A DNA stretch of 64,000 nt, from contig NZ_QOHF01000012.1 of assembly GCF_003319115.1 (NCBI RefSeq), positions 1-64,000 on the forward strand, in the 5' to 3' direction. Position numbers and translations under genes: made by a program. This stretch comes from Geodermatophilus sp. TF02-6 (GTDB lineage Bacteria; Actinomycetota; Actinomycetes; Mycobacteriales; Geodermatophilaceae). The notes under the pieces are model-generated. The model was not told where the DNA came from and did not search any database. It worked only from the letters and a program-made list of their open reading frames with translations. Shown here piece by piece: positions 32,870 through 40,806 of the stretch; positions within the stretch are counted from its first letter, which is position 1, and every line of letters starts with the position of its first letter.

Positions 32870-34369
32870 GTGCGGATGGGGATCGAGCAGTGCTCCGTGG
32901 TCGTGCCGACCGTCGGCCGGCCGTCCCTCGACGTGCTGCTCGACGCCCTGGCGGCGGCGTCCGGTCCGCGTCCGGCGGAGATCGTGCTGGTCGACGACCG
33001 GCCCTCCGGAGAGCCGCTGCGGCCGGAGCGGCCGGGCCTGCCCCCGGTCCGCGTCGTCCGCACCGGGGGCGGCGGGCCGGCCCGCGCCCGCAACCTGGGC
33101 TGGCGCACCGCGCGCACCGAGTGGATCGCCTTCCTCGACGACGACGTCGTCCCCGGCCCGGACTGGTACTCCCGGCTGGCCGCCGACCTCGCCGACCTGC
33201 CGGTCGACGTCGCCGGCAGCCAGGGCCGGATCCGGGTGCCGCTGCCGGAGCACCGCCGGCCCACCGACTGGGAGCGCGGCACCGCGGGCCTGGCCACCAG
33301 CGCCTGGATCACCGCCGACCTCGCCTACCGCCGCGCCGCCCTGGCCGCGGTCGGCGGCTTCGACGAGCGCTTCCCGCACGCCTTCCGCGAGGACTCCGAC
33401 CTCGCCCTGCGGGTGGTGGACACCGGCGCCCGGCTGGTCCGCGGGCAGCGCCGGACCACCCACCCGGTCCGTCCGGTCGACCGCTGGGTCAGCGTGCGCG
33501 TGCAGGCGGGCAACGCCGACGACGTCCTCATGCGCCGGCTGCACGGCCGCGGCTGGCGGGAGCGCGCCGCGGCCCCGCTGGGCCGCCGTCCGCAGCACCT
33601 GGCCGTCACCGCCGCCGGGCTGGCCGCCGTCGGCCTGGCCGCCGCCCGGCGCCCCCGGGCCGCGGCCGCGGCCGCGCTCGCCTGGGCGGCCGCCACCGCC
33701 GAGTTCGCCCGGGCCCGCATCGCGCCCGGCCCCCGCGACCGCGCCGAGGTCGCCACCATGCTCGCCACCAGCGCGCTCATCCCGCCGCTGGCGACCTGGC
33801 ACGTGCTGCGCGGGGTGGTGCGGCACCGGCGGGTGCGGCCCTGGCGCGGGCTGCCCGACCTGGTCCTGTTCGACCGCGACGGCACCCTGGTGCGCGACTA
33901 CCCGTACAACGGCGACCCGGAGCTGGTGAAACCGGTCCCCGGGGCGAGGGAGGCCGTCGACGCGCTCCGGGCCCGCGGCGTGCGGGTCGGCGTGGTCAGC
34001 AACCAGTCCGGCGTCGCCCGCGGATTGATCACCCGCGAGCAGGTCGACGCCTGCACGAGCCGCCTGGCGGAGCTGCTCGGCCCGTTCCACACCGTCCAGG
34101 TCTGCCCGCACGGTCCGGACGACGGCTGCACCTGCCGCAAGCCCGCGCCCGGCCTGGTCGAGGCCGCCTGCGCCGAGGCGGGCGTCGACCCCGCCCGGTG
34201 CGTGGTCATCGGCGACATCGGCGCCGACGTCGAGGCCGCGGCCGCCGCCGGGGCCGCGGGGATCCTCGTGCCGACGCCGGTCACCCGACGGTCCGAGGTC
34301 GATGCGGCACCCCGCCGCGCGGCCACCCTGACCGAGGCGGTCGACGCGGTGCTGGCAGGGGAGTGGTGA
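32870..34369 (+). CDS. GT2 glycosyltransferase fused to GmhB-type HAD phosphatase
   Basis: 499 residues from GTG 32870 (AGGAGG five bases upstream). The N-terminal GT2 domain has [33 protein letters not shown] with the metal-binding Asp run at 90-92, and [20 protein letters not shown] hydrophobic Ala-rich stretch follows (about 245-290). The C-terminal HAD part has D335 and D337 in [21 protein letters not shown] and the GmhB zinc loop [14 protein letters not shown]. GmhB removes the 7-phosphate from heptose 1,7-bisphosphate. Fusing this step to a transferase is unusual. It is first in the operon with gmhA and hldE. Confidence 0.9.
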   Translation: MRMGIEQCSVVVPTVGRPSLDVLLDALAAASGPRPAEIVLVDDRPSGEPLRPERPGLPPVRVVRTGGGGPARARNLGWRTARTEWIAFLDDDVVPGPDWYSRLAADLADLPVDVAGSQGRIRVPLPEHRRPTDWERGTAGLATSAWITADLAYRRAALAAVGGFDERFPHAFREDSDLALRVVDTGARLVRGQRRTTHPVRPVDRWVSVRVQAGNADDVLMRRLHGRGWRERAAAPLGRRPQHLAVTAAGLAAVGLAAARRPRAAAAAALAWAAATAEFARARIAPGPRDRAEVATMLATSALIPPLATWHVLRGVVRHRRVRPWRGLPDLVLFDRDGTLVRDYPYNGDPELVKPVPGAREAVDALRARGVRVGVVSNQSGVARGLITREQVDACTSRLAELLGPFHTVQVCPHGPDDGCTCRKPAPGLVEAACAEAGVDPARCVVIGDIGADVEAAAAAGAAGILVPTPVTRRSEVDAAPRRAATLTEAVDAVLAGEW

Positions 34370-35445
34370 GTCGCACCGTCCTCGTCGCCCGGCTGGACTC
34401 GGTCGGCGACGTGCTCGTCCAGGGGCCGATGGTGCGCGCCGTGGCCGCCGGCGCCGACCGGGTCGTGTTCCTCGCCGGCCCCGCCGGAGCCGAGGCGGCC
34501 CGCCTGCTGCCCGGCGTCGACGAGGTCTGGACCTGGGCCTGCCCGTGGATCCTCGGCGACCCCCCGCCGGTCGACGCCGGTGACCTCGCCGCGCTCACCG
34601 GGCGGGTCCGCGCGCTCGCACCCGACGAGGCCGTCGTCTCCACGTCGTTCCACCAGTCGCCGCTGCCGCTGGCGCTGCTGCTGCGCGCCGCCGGGGTGCC
34701 GCGGATCTCGGCGATCAGCGTCGACCACCCCGGCTCGCTGCTCGACGTCCGCCACCGGGTGGGCCTCGACGACGACACGGACCTGCCCGAACCCGAGCGG
34801 GCGCTGTCGCTGGCCCGCGCCGCGGGCTTCGACCTGCCGGCCGGCGACGACGGCCGGCTCGCCGTGCGCCGACCCCTGCCCGCACCAGCTGACGTGCTCT
34901 CCCGGTTCGGTGACGTCCAGGCTCGTGGCGCGCGGGCACCCGGCACGGGGGAGGACTCGTCACCCGAATACGTCGTGCTGCACCCCGGCGCGTCGGTGCC
35001 CGCCCGCGCCTGGCCGGCGCACCGCTGCACCGAGGCGGTCGAGGCGCTCACCGATGCCGGCCACCGGGTGCTGGTCACCGGCGGTCCGGGGGAGCGCGAG
35101 CTGACCGCCGTCGTCGCGGGCCGCCGCGGCGTCGACCTCGGCGGCGCGCTGAGCCTGGCCGAGCTGGCGGCGCTGCTCGACGGCGCCGCGGCGGTCGTCG
35201 TCGGCAACACCGGCCCCGCCCACCTGGCCGCCGCCGTCGGGACCCCGGTGGTCTCGCTGTTCTCCCCGGTCGTGCCGGCCGCGCGGTGGGCCCCCTACGG
35301 TGTGCCCACCGTGCTGCTCGGCGACCAGCACGCCCCCTGCCGGCTCACCCGGGCCCGCGAGTGCCCGGTGCCCGGCCACCCCTGTCTCTCGTCGGTGAGC
35401 GCAGCCGACGTGGTCGCTGCCGTGGAGAAGTTGGGAAGCCGATGA
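34366..35445 (+). CDS. GT9 heptosyltransferase-like glycosyltransferase (copy 1)
   Basis: 359 residues from GTG 34366 (GTGA overlap). GT9 enzymes move L- or D-glycero-D-manno-heptose from its ADP form. Motifs are VLVARLDSVGDVLVQGPMVR, VVLHPGASVPARAWP as the donor-binding entry, LVTGGPGERELT, and VVGNTGPAHLAAAVGTPVV with VSLFSPVVPAARWAPYG. Fits transfer of ADP-heptose made by this operon. An acceptor in a Gram-positive wall is not known. Confidence 0.88.
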   Translation: MSRTVLVARLDSVGDVLVQGPMVRAVAAGADRVVFLAGPAGAEAARLLPGVDEVWTWACPWILGDPPPVDAGDLAALTGRVRALAPDEAVVSTSFHQSPLPLALLLRAAGVPRISAISVDHPGSLLDVRHRVGLDDDTDLPEPERALSLARAAGFDLPAGDDGRLAVRRPLPAPADVLSRFGDVQARGARAPGTGEDSSPEYVVLHPGASVPARAWPAHRCTEAVEALTDAGHRVLVTGGPGERELTAVVAGRRGVDLGGALSLAELAALLDGAAAVVVGNTGPAHLAAAVGTPVVSLFSPVVPAARWAPYGVPTVLLGDQHAPCRLTRARECPVPGHPCLSSVSAADVVAAVEKLGSR

Positions 35446-36407
35446 AGGTCCTGCTCTGGCACGTGCACGGCTCGTGGACGACGGCGTTCGTCCTGGGCCG
35501 CCACGAGTACCTGCTGCCGGTCACGCCCGACCGGGGTCCCGACGGGCTGGGCCGGGCCCGCACCTGGGACTGGCCGGCCTCGGCCCGCGAGGTGACCCCC
35601 GAGCAGCTGCGCGACGAGGACGTCGACGTCGTCGTCCTGCAGCGCGTGCGCGACCTGGAGCTGGTGCGGGAGTGGCTGGGCCGCGAGCCCGGCCGCGACC
35701 TGCCCGCCGTCTTCCTCGAGCACAACGCGCCGGACGGGTCCGCCACCCACACCCGGCACCCGCTGGCCGACCGGTCGGACATCCCGATCGCCCACGTCAC
35801 CTACTTCAACCAGCTCTGCTACGACAACGGCCGGGCGCCGACGACGGTGATCGAGCACGGCATCGTCGACCCCGGCGAGCGCTGGACCGGCGAGCTGGCC
35901 CGCGCCGCCGTCGTCACCAACGAGCCAGTCCGCCGCGGCCGCACCGTCGGCGCCGACCTGCTGGCGGGCCTGGCCGCGGTCGCGCCGGTCGACGTCTTCG
36001 GCATGGGCCTGGCCGGTCTGCACGAGCGCTACGGCCTCGACCCCGACCGGGTCGCGCTGCACGACGACCCGCCGCAGGCCGCGATGCACGCCGAGCTGGC
36101 CCGCCGTCGGGTGTACGTGCACCCGGTGCGCTGGACCTCGCTCGGGCTGTCCCTGCTGGAGGCGATGCACCTGGGCATGCCGGTGGTCGGGCTGGCCACC
36201 ACCGAGGTGGTCGAGGCGGTGCCGCGCGAGGCGGGCGTGCTCTCCACGGACCCGGAGCGGCTCTGGGCCGCCGTCCGCACCTACCTGCACGACGAGGACG
36301 CCGCCCGGCTGGCCGGGAAGGCCGCCCGCGCGGCCGCCCTGGAGCGCTACGGCCTGCCGCGCTTCCTGGCGGACTGGGATCGCCTGCTGAGCGAGGTGAC
36401 ACGGTGA
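35442..36407 (+). CDS. Glycosyltransferase (GT1/GT4-like, short form)
   Basis: 321 residues from ATG 35442 (ATGA overlap). The start, KVLLWHVHGSWTTAFVLGRH, and an LEHNAPDG segment near 90 give the N-terminal Rossmann half. The C-terminal signature VRWTSLGLSLLEAMHLGMPV contains the donor-binding Glu of the GT4 type. It is shorter than a normal GT4 by about 60 residues and lacks the usual LVGRL segment, so it represents a compact subgroup. Probably adds a sugar within the heptose-containing glycan. Confidence 0.82.
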   Translation: MKVLLWHVHGSWTTAFVLGRHEYLLPVTPDRGPDGLGRARTWDWPASAREVTPEQLRDEDVDVVVLQRVRDLELVREWLGREPGRDLPAVFLEHNAPDGSATHTRHPLADRSDIPIAHVTYFNQLCYDNGRAPTTVIEHGIVDPGERWTGELARAAVVTNEPVRRGRTVGADLLAGLAAVAPVDVFGMGLAGLHERYGLDPDRVALHDDPPQAAMHAELARRRVYVHPVRWTSLGLSLLEAMHLGMPVVGLATTEVVEAVPREAGVLSTDPERLWAAVRTYLHDEDAARLAGKAARAAALERYGLPRFLADWDRLLSEVTR

Positions 36408-37672
36408 GGATCGACCTGGTCAGCGAGCACGCCAGCCCCCTGGCCGCGATCGGTGGGGTCGACGCCGGCGGGCAGAACGTGCACGTCGCCGCGCTGGCCG
36501 CGGGGCTGGCCCGCCGCGGGCACGAGGTCACCGTGCACACCCGCCGCGAGGACCCCGACCAGCCCGACCGGGTGACCACCGCCGACGGCTACGACGTCGC
36601 CCACGTGACCGCGGGGCCTGCGCGGGTGCTGCAGAAGGACGCGCTGCTGCGGCACATGCCCGAGTTCGCCGCGGTGCTGCGCCGGACCTGGGCCGCGGCT
36701 CCGCCGGACCTCGTGCACGCGCACTTCTGGATGAGCGGGCTGGCCGCGGTCGCCGCGGGCGGCGCGGGGCGGGCGGGGGCGGGGCGGGCGGGGACGATCC
36801 CGATCGTGCAGACCTTCCACGCCCTCGGCTCGGTCAAGCGCCGCCACCAGGGCGTCGCGGACACCTCCCCGGCGCAGCGCATCGAGCTCGAGCGGGCGCT
36901 GTGCCGCACCGTCACCCACGTGGTCGCCACCTGTTCCGACGAGGTGTTCGAGCTGCGCCGCCTCGGCCTGACCAGCGACCGGGTCTCGGTCGTCCCGTGC
37001 GGCGTGGACACCGTGCTGTTCACACCCCGCGGCCCGGTGGCTCCGCGCACGCCCTCCTCTCCCCACGGCCCGGTCGCCCCGCACGGCGGCCGCCCGCGGC
37101 TGCTCGTGCTCGGGCGGCTGGTCGAGCGCAAGGGCCAGGAGGACGCCGTCCGGGCGCTGGCCGCTGTCCCCGGCGCCGAGCTGGTCGTCGTCGGCGGGCC
37201 CCCGGCCGGGCAGGTGGACGACGACCCGGAGGTGCGCCGGCTGCGCGCGGTCGCCGCGTCCCTCGGCGTCGCCGACCGGCTGGTGTTCACCGGAGCGGTG
37301 GCGCGGGCTGACGTCCCGGCGTGGATCCGCTCGGCCGACGTCGTCCTCGCCGTGCCCTGGTACGAGCCGTTCGGGATCACCCCGCTGGAGGCCATGGCCT
37401 GCGGTCGGCCGGTGGTCGCCACCGCCGTCGGCGGGTTGCAGGACTCCGTCGCCGACGGCGTCACCGGCGACCTCGTCCCGCCGCGCGACCCCGCCCGGCT
37501 CGGCGGGGTGCTCGCCGCGCTGCTCGCCGACGACGCCCGCCGGGCTGCCTACGGCGCGGCCGGGGTGCGCCGGGCCCACGACCGCTACCGGTGGGCCCGC
37601 GTGGTCGCCGACACCGAGTCCGTGTACCGACAGGTCCTCGCCAGCCGCCGTCCCGTGGAGGTCGCCCGATGA
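36404..37672 (+). CDS. Glycosyltransferase family 4 (MshA/sucrose-synthase-like)
   Basis: 422 residues from GTG 36404 (GTGA overlap). IGGVDAGGQNVHVAALAAGL is the donor/acceptor loop shared with MshA-like and sucrose-phosphate-synthase-like GT4 enzymes. LVLGRLVERKGQEDAV and PWYEPFGITPLEAMACGRPV (E-x7-E) complete the fold. A Gly/Ala/Arg insertion (near 120-130) and a Pro-rich insertion (near 208-225) are probably surface loops. Translation is coupled on both sides. Confidence 0.88.
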   Translation: MRIDLVSEHASPLAAIGGVDAGGQNVHVAALAAGLARRGHEVTVHTRREDPDQPDRVTTADGYDVAHVTAGPARVLQKDALLRHMPEFAAVLRRTWAAAPPDLVHAHFWMSGLAAVAAGGAGRAGAGRAGTIPIVQTFHALGSVKRRHQGVADTSPAQRIELERALCRTVTHVVATCSDEVFELRRLGLTSDRVSVVPCGVDTVLFTPRGPVAPRTPSSPHGPVAPHGGRPRLLVLGRLVERKGQEDAVRALAAVPGAELVVVGGPPAGQVDDDPEVRRLRAVAASLGVADRLVFTGAVARADVPAWIRSADVVLAVPWYEPFGITPLEAMACGRPVVATAVGGLQDSVADGVTGDLVPPRDPARLGGVLAALLADDARRAAYGAAGVRRAHDRYRWARVVADTESVYRQVLASRRPVEVAR

Positions 37673-38349
37673 ACCCAGCTCCGCTCTCCGCGGCTCCGCA
37701 CTCCACCGGTGAGGTGGTGTCGCCGGACGCGTGCACCCACCTCACCGGCGCCGACCACGTGGCCTCGCTGACCGCGGCACTGGGCTGCCTCTCCGGGCAG
37801 CTGGACACCCTGGACCGCTGGGGCCGGATGCTCGTCGACGTGCTGTGCGGGTCGGGGCGGGGGCGGCTGCTGGCGGCCGGCAACGGCGGCAGCGCCGCGC
37901 AGGCCCAGCACCTGACCGCCGAGTTGGTCGGCCGCTACCGGGCCGACCGCCCGCCGTTCTCCGCGATCTGCCTGACCGCGGAGACCTCGTCGCTGACCGC
38001 GATCGCCAACGACTACCCCTCCGACGAGCTGTTCGCCCGCCAGGTGGAGGCGCACGGCCGGGTCGGTGACGTGCTGGTGCTGCTGTCGACGTCCGGCCGC
38101 AGCCCCAACGCCGTCGCCGCCGCCCGCCGGGCCCGCGAGTGCGGCATCACGGTGCTGGCGATGACCGGGCCCACACCCAACCCGCTGGCCGGGACGTGCG
38201 ACGACGCCGTCTGCATCGACTCCCCGTGGACGGCCACCGTGCAGGAGTGCCACCTGGTCGCCCTGCACCTGGTGTGCGCCGCCTTCGACGCCGCGGTGCT
38301 CGCCGAGCCCGCCCGCGTGCCGGACACCCGCCTCGGGGTCGCCCGGTGA
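37669..38349 (+). CDS. gmhA: Phosphoheptose isomerase (SIS domain)
   Basis: 226 residues from ATG 37669 (ATGA overlap). GmhA turns sedoheptulose 7-phosphate into D-glycero-D-manno-heptose 7-phosphate. The SIS fold shows LLAAGNGGSAAQAQHLTAEL, the sugar-phosphate-binding serine loop LLSTSGRSPNAVAAA, ETSSLTAIANDY and the C-terminal TVQECHLVALHLVC with the active-site Glu/His. An extended N-terminal tail of about 30 residues is extra. It feeds HldE, encoded next. Confidence 0.92.
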   Translation: MNPAPLSAAPHSTGEVVSPDACTHLTGADHVASLTAALGCLSGQLDTLDRWGRMLVDVLCGSGRGRLLAAGNGGSAAQAQHLTAELVGRYRADRPPFSAICLTAETSSLTAIANDYPSDELFARQVEAHGRVGDVLVLLSTSGRSPNAVAAARRARECGITVLAMTGPTPNPLAGTCDDAVCIDSPWTATVQECHLVALHLVCAAFDAAVLAEPARVPDTRLGVAR

Positions 38350-39740
38350 GCGCGCCGGGGCCGCTGGTCGTCGTCGGCGACGCGCTGCTCGACGTCGACC
38401 TGGTCGGCACGGCGTCCCGGCTCACCCCCGACGCCCCGGTGCCGGTGGTGGAGGACGTCGAGACCCGGGAGCGCCCCGGCGGGGCGGCGCTGGCCGCGGT
38501 GGTCGCGGCGGCCGCCACCTCCCGCGAGGTCGTGCTGGTGACCCCGGTGGCCGACGACGAGGACGCCGACCGGCTGCGGGCGCTGCTGGCCGGCCGGGTG
38601 CGGCTGGTGGAGGTCCCGGCCGCCGGGGGCACGGCGGTGAAGCGCCGCGTGCGGGTGGGGGACCACTCGGTGGTGCGCATCGACAGCGGCGCGCCGGTGG
38701 CGGGGGTGGGTCCGCTGCCCGCGGAGGCCGCCGCGGTGGTCCGCGACGCCGCCGCCGTCCTGGTGGCCGACTACGGCCGGGGGACGTCGGCGGCCGCCGA
38801 CGTCCGGGCGGCGCTGGCCGAGGCCCGCGGCCCGGTCGTGTGGGACCCGCACCCCCGCGGCGCCGACCCGCTGCCCACGGCGCGGCTGGTGACGCCCAAC
38901 GGCGCCGAGGCCACCCGGGTGGCGGCGGCCGTCGGGGTGGCCGCCGAGGGGGCCGGGCTGGCCGCGGTCGGCGCCCGGGCCGAGGCGCTGATCCGGCACT
39001 GGGGCGTCGGCGCGGTCGCGGTGACCCTCGGCGCCCGGGGCGCGCTGCTCTCCTACGGGGAGGGCGCCCCCATGGTGGTTCCCGCGGTGCCGGTGAGCGG
39101 GGGCGACCCGTGCGGCGCCGGCGACTCGTTCGCCGCCGCCGCGGCGCTGGCGCTGGCCGACGGCGCGGTGACCGGCGAGGCGGTGGCGGTCGCGGTGGCG
39201 TTCGCCGGCGCCTTCGTCGCCCGCGGCGGCGCCAGCGCGTGGGACCGGGCCTGGGACGCCCAGCCGCAGCCGGAGCCGGAGGTCGCCGTCGCGCCGGGGG
39301 CCGACGCGGTGATCGCCCGGGTCCGCGCCGGCGGCGGCACGGTGGTGGCTACCGGAGGCTGCTTCGACCTGCTGCACCCCGGGCACGTCGCCACGCTGCG
39401 GGCGGCCCGAGGGCTGGGCGACTGCCTGGTCGTGTGCGTCAACTCCGACGAGTCGGTGCGCCGGCTCAAGGGCCCGTCGCGCCCGCTGGTGACCGCCGCC
39501 GACCGCGCGCGGGTCCTGGAGGCGCTGGAGTTCGTCGACGCGGTCGTCGTCTTCGACGAGGACACCCCCGCCGAGGTGCTCGACCGGCTGCGCCCGGACG
39601 TGTGGGCCAAGGGCGGCGACTACGCGGGTGCGGACCTGCCCGAGGCCGCGGTGCTGCGTCGCTGGGGCGGCCAGGCCGTCGTCCTGCCCTACCTCGACGG
39701 GCACTCCACGACCGCCCTGGTCGAGCGCTCCCGCGTGTGA
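38346..39740 (+). CDS. hldE: Bifunctional heptose 7-phosphate kinase / heptose 1-phosphate adenylyltransferase
   Basis: 464 residues from GTG 38346 (GTGA overlap). The N-terminal ribokinase-like half begins LVVVGDALLDVDLVG and has the GGDPCGAGDSFAAAAAL anion hole and catalytic Asp. The C-terminal nucleotidyltransferase has GGCFDLLHPGHV (H344-x2-H347) and VWAKGGDYAGADLPE. Together they make ADP-D-glycero-beta-D-manno-heptose from the GmhA product, with the fused GmhB phosphatase acting in between. No HldD epimerase is present nearby, so the D,D form may be the final donor. Length matches E. coli HldE (about 477). Confidence 0.93.
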   Translation: MSAPGPLVVVGDALLDVDLVGTASRLTPDAPVPVVEDVETRERPGGAALAAVVAAAATSREVVLVTPVADDEDADRLRALLAGRVRLVEVPAAGGTAVKRRVRVGDHSVVRIDSGAPVAGVGPLPAEAAAVVRDAAAVLVADYGRGTSAAADVRAALAEARGPVVWDPHPRGADPLPTARLVTPNGAEATRVAAAVGVAAEGAGLAAVGARAEALIRHWGVGAVAVTLGARGALLSYGEGAPMVVPAVPVSGGDPCGAGDSFAAAAALALADGAVTGEAVAVAVAFAGAFVARGGASAWDRAWDAQPQPEPEVAVAPGADAVIARVRAGGGTVVATGGCFDLLHPGHVATLRAARGLGDCLVVCVNSDESVRRLKGPSRPLVTAADRARVLEALEFVDAVVVFDEDTPAEVLDRLRPDVWAKGGDYAGADLPEAAVLRRWGGQAVVLPYLDGHSTTALVERSRV

Positions 39741-39783
39741 ACCCCCCACCCCCGGGGGCTAAACTGGCTACGAAGGCCCCTGC

Positions 39784-40806
39784 GTGAGCGGCCTTCGTGG
39801 CCACAACGGCCGCTTCGATGACGACCGGCCGGTGGCGGTGGTGCTGCGGCCGCTGGGGCTGGGGGACCTGCTCACCGGCGTCCCGGCGATCCGGGCGGTG
39901 CGCGCCGCGGTGCCCGGCCACCGCCTGGTGCTGGCGACGACGACCGCGCTGGCGCCGCTGGCGGGGCTGGTCGACGCCGTCGACGAGGTGCTGCCCGCCC
40001 GCGAGCTGGAGCCGCTGGACTGGGCCGGCCCGCCGCCGGAGCTCGCCGTCGACCTGCACGGCAAGGGCCCGGCGTCGCACGTGGTGGTCGCCGACCTGCA
40101 CCCGGCGCGGCTGCTGACCTTCGCCAGCCCCGGCTACCCCGGGCCGACCTGGTACCCCGACGAGCACGAGGTGCGGCGCTGGTGCCGGCTGGTCGCCGAG
40201 GGGTTGGGCGTGGACGCCGACCCCGACGCGCTCGACCTCGCCGTCCCGGACGTGCCCGCCCCGGCGCCGGCGGGGGTCGCGCTCGTCCACCCGGGCGCGG
40301 CCTTCCCCGCCCGGCGCTGGCCACCGGACCGGTTCGCCGCGGTCGCCCGGCACCTGGCCGCCGCCGGCCTGGACGTGCGGGTCACCGGCGGACCCGCCGA
40401 GGTCGTGCTCGCCCGGTCGGTGGCGCAGGCCGCCGGGCTGGGGGAGGAGGCGGTGCTCGCCGGGCGGACGACGACGCTCGAGCTGGCCGCCGTGGTCGCC
40501 GGCGCCCGGGTCGTGGTCAGCGGCGACACCGGGACGGCGCACCTGGCGAGCGCCTACCGCCGTCCGTCGGTGGTGCTGTTCGGGCCGGTGTCGCCGGCGC
40601 TGTGGGGGCCTCCGCCGCGGCCGCAGCACGTCGTCCTCTGGCACGGCGACGGCACCGGGGACCCGTGGGGCACCCAGCTCGACCCGGCGCTGGCGCGGAT
40701 CACGGTCGCGGAGGTCACCGCGGCGCTGGACGACCTGCTTCAGCCGCGCTGGCGGAGGGCGTCGAAGAGGACGGTCTGCAGGTCGGCGGGGTCGACCGCG
40801 GAGTAG
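39784..40806 (+). CDS. GT9 heptosyltransferase-like glycosyltransferase (copy 2)
   Basis: 340 residues from GTG 39784, 43 bases after hldE. GT9 motifs are VAVVLRPLGLGDLLTGVPAI, ALVHPGAAFPARRWPPDRFA, VRVTGGPAEVVLA, VVVSGDTGTAHLASAYRRPS and VLFGPVSPALWGPP. The last about 22 residues (QPRWRRASKRTVCRSAGSTA) overlap the convergent SBP-VWA gene by 67 bases and look non-native. The original stop may have been lost, or translation reads into the neighbour. It presumably adds a second heptose. Confidence 0.87.
   Translation: MSGLRGHNGRFDDDRPVAVVLRPLGLGDLLTGVPAIRAVRAAVPGHRLVLATTTALAPLAGLVDAVDEVLPARELEPLDWAGPPPELAVDLHGKGPASHVVVADLHPARLLTFASPGYPGPTWYPDEHEVRRWCRLVAEGLGVDADPDALDLAVPDVPAPAPAGVALVHPGAAFPARRWPPDRFAAVARHLAAAGLDVRVTGGPAEVVLARSVAQAAGLGEEAVLAGRTTTLELAAVVAGARVVVSGDTGTAHLASAYRRPSVVLFGPVSPALWGPPPRPQHVVLWHGDGTGDPWGTQLDPALARITVAEVTAALDDLLQPRWRRASKRTVCRSAGSTAE

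Noticed and set aside
31288-33312. Upstream extension of the hydroxy-acid dehydrogenase frame
   Set aside because: It runs antisense through the secreted-protein, MarR and GT2-HAD genes and has no family features; the -10 element at 31294 marks the real start.
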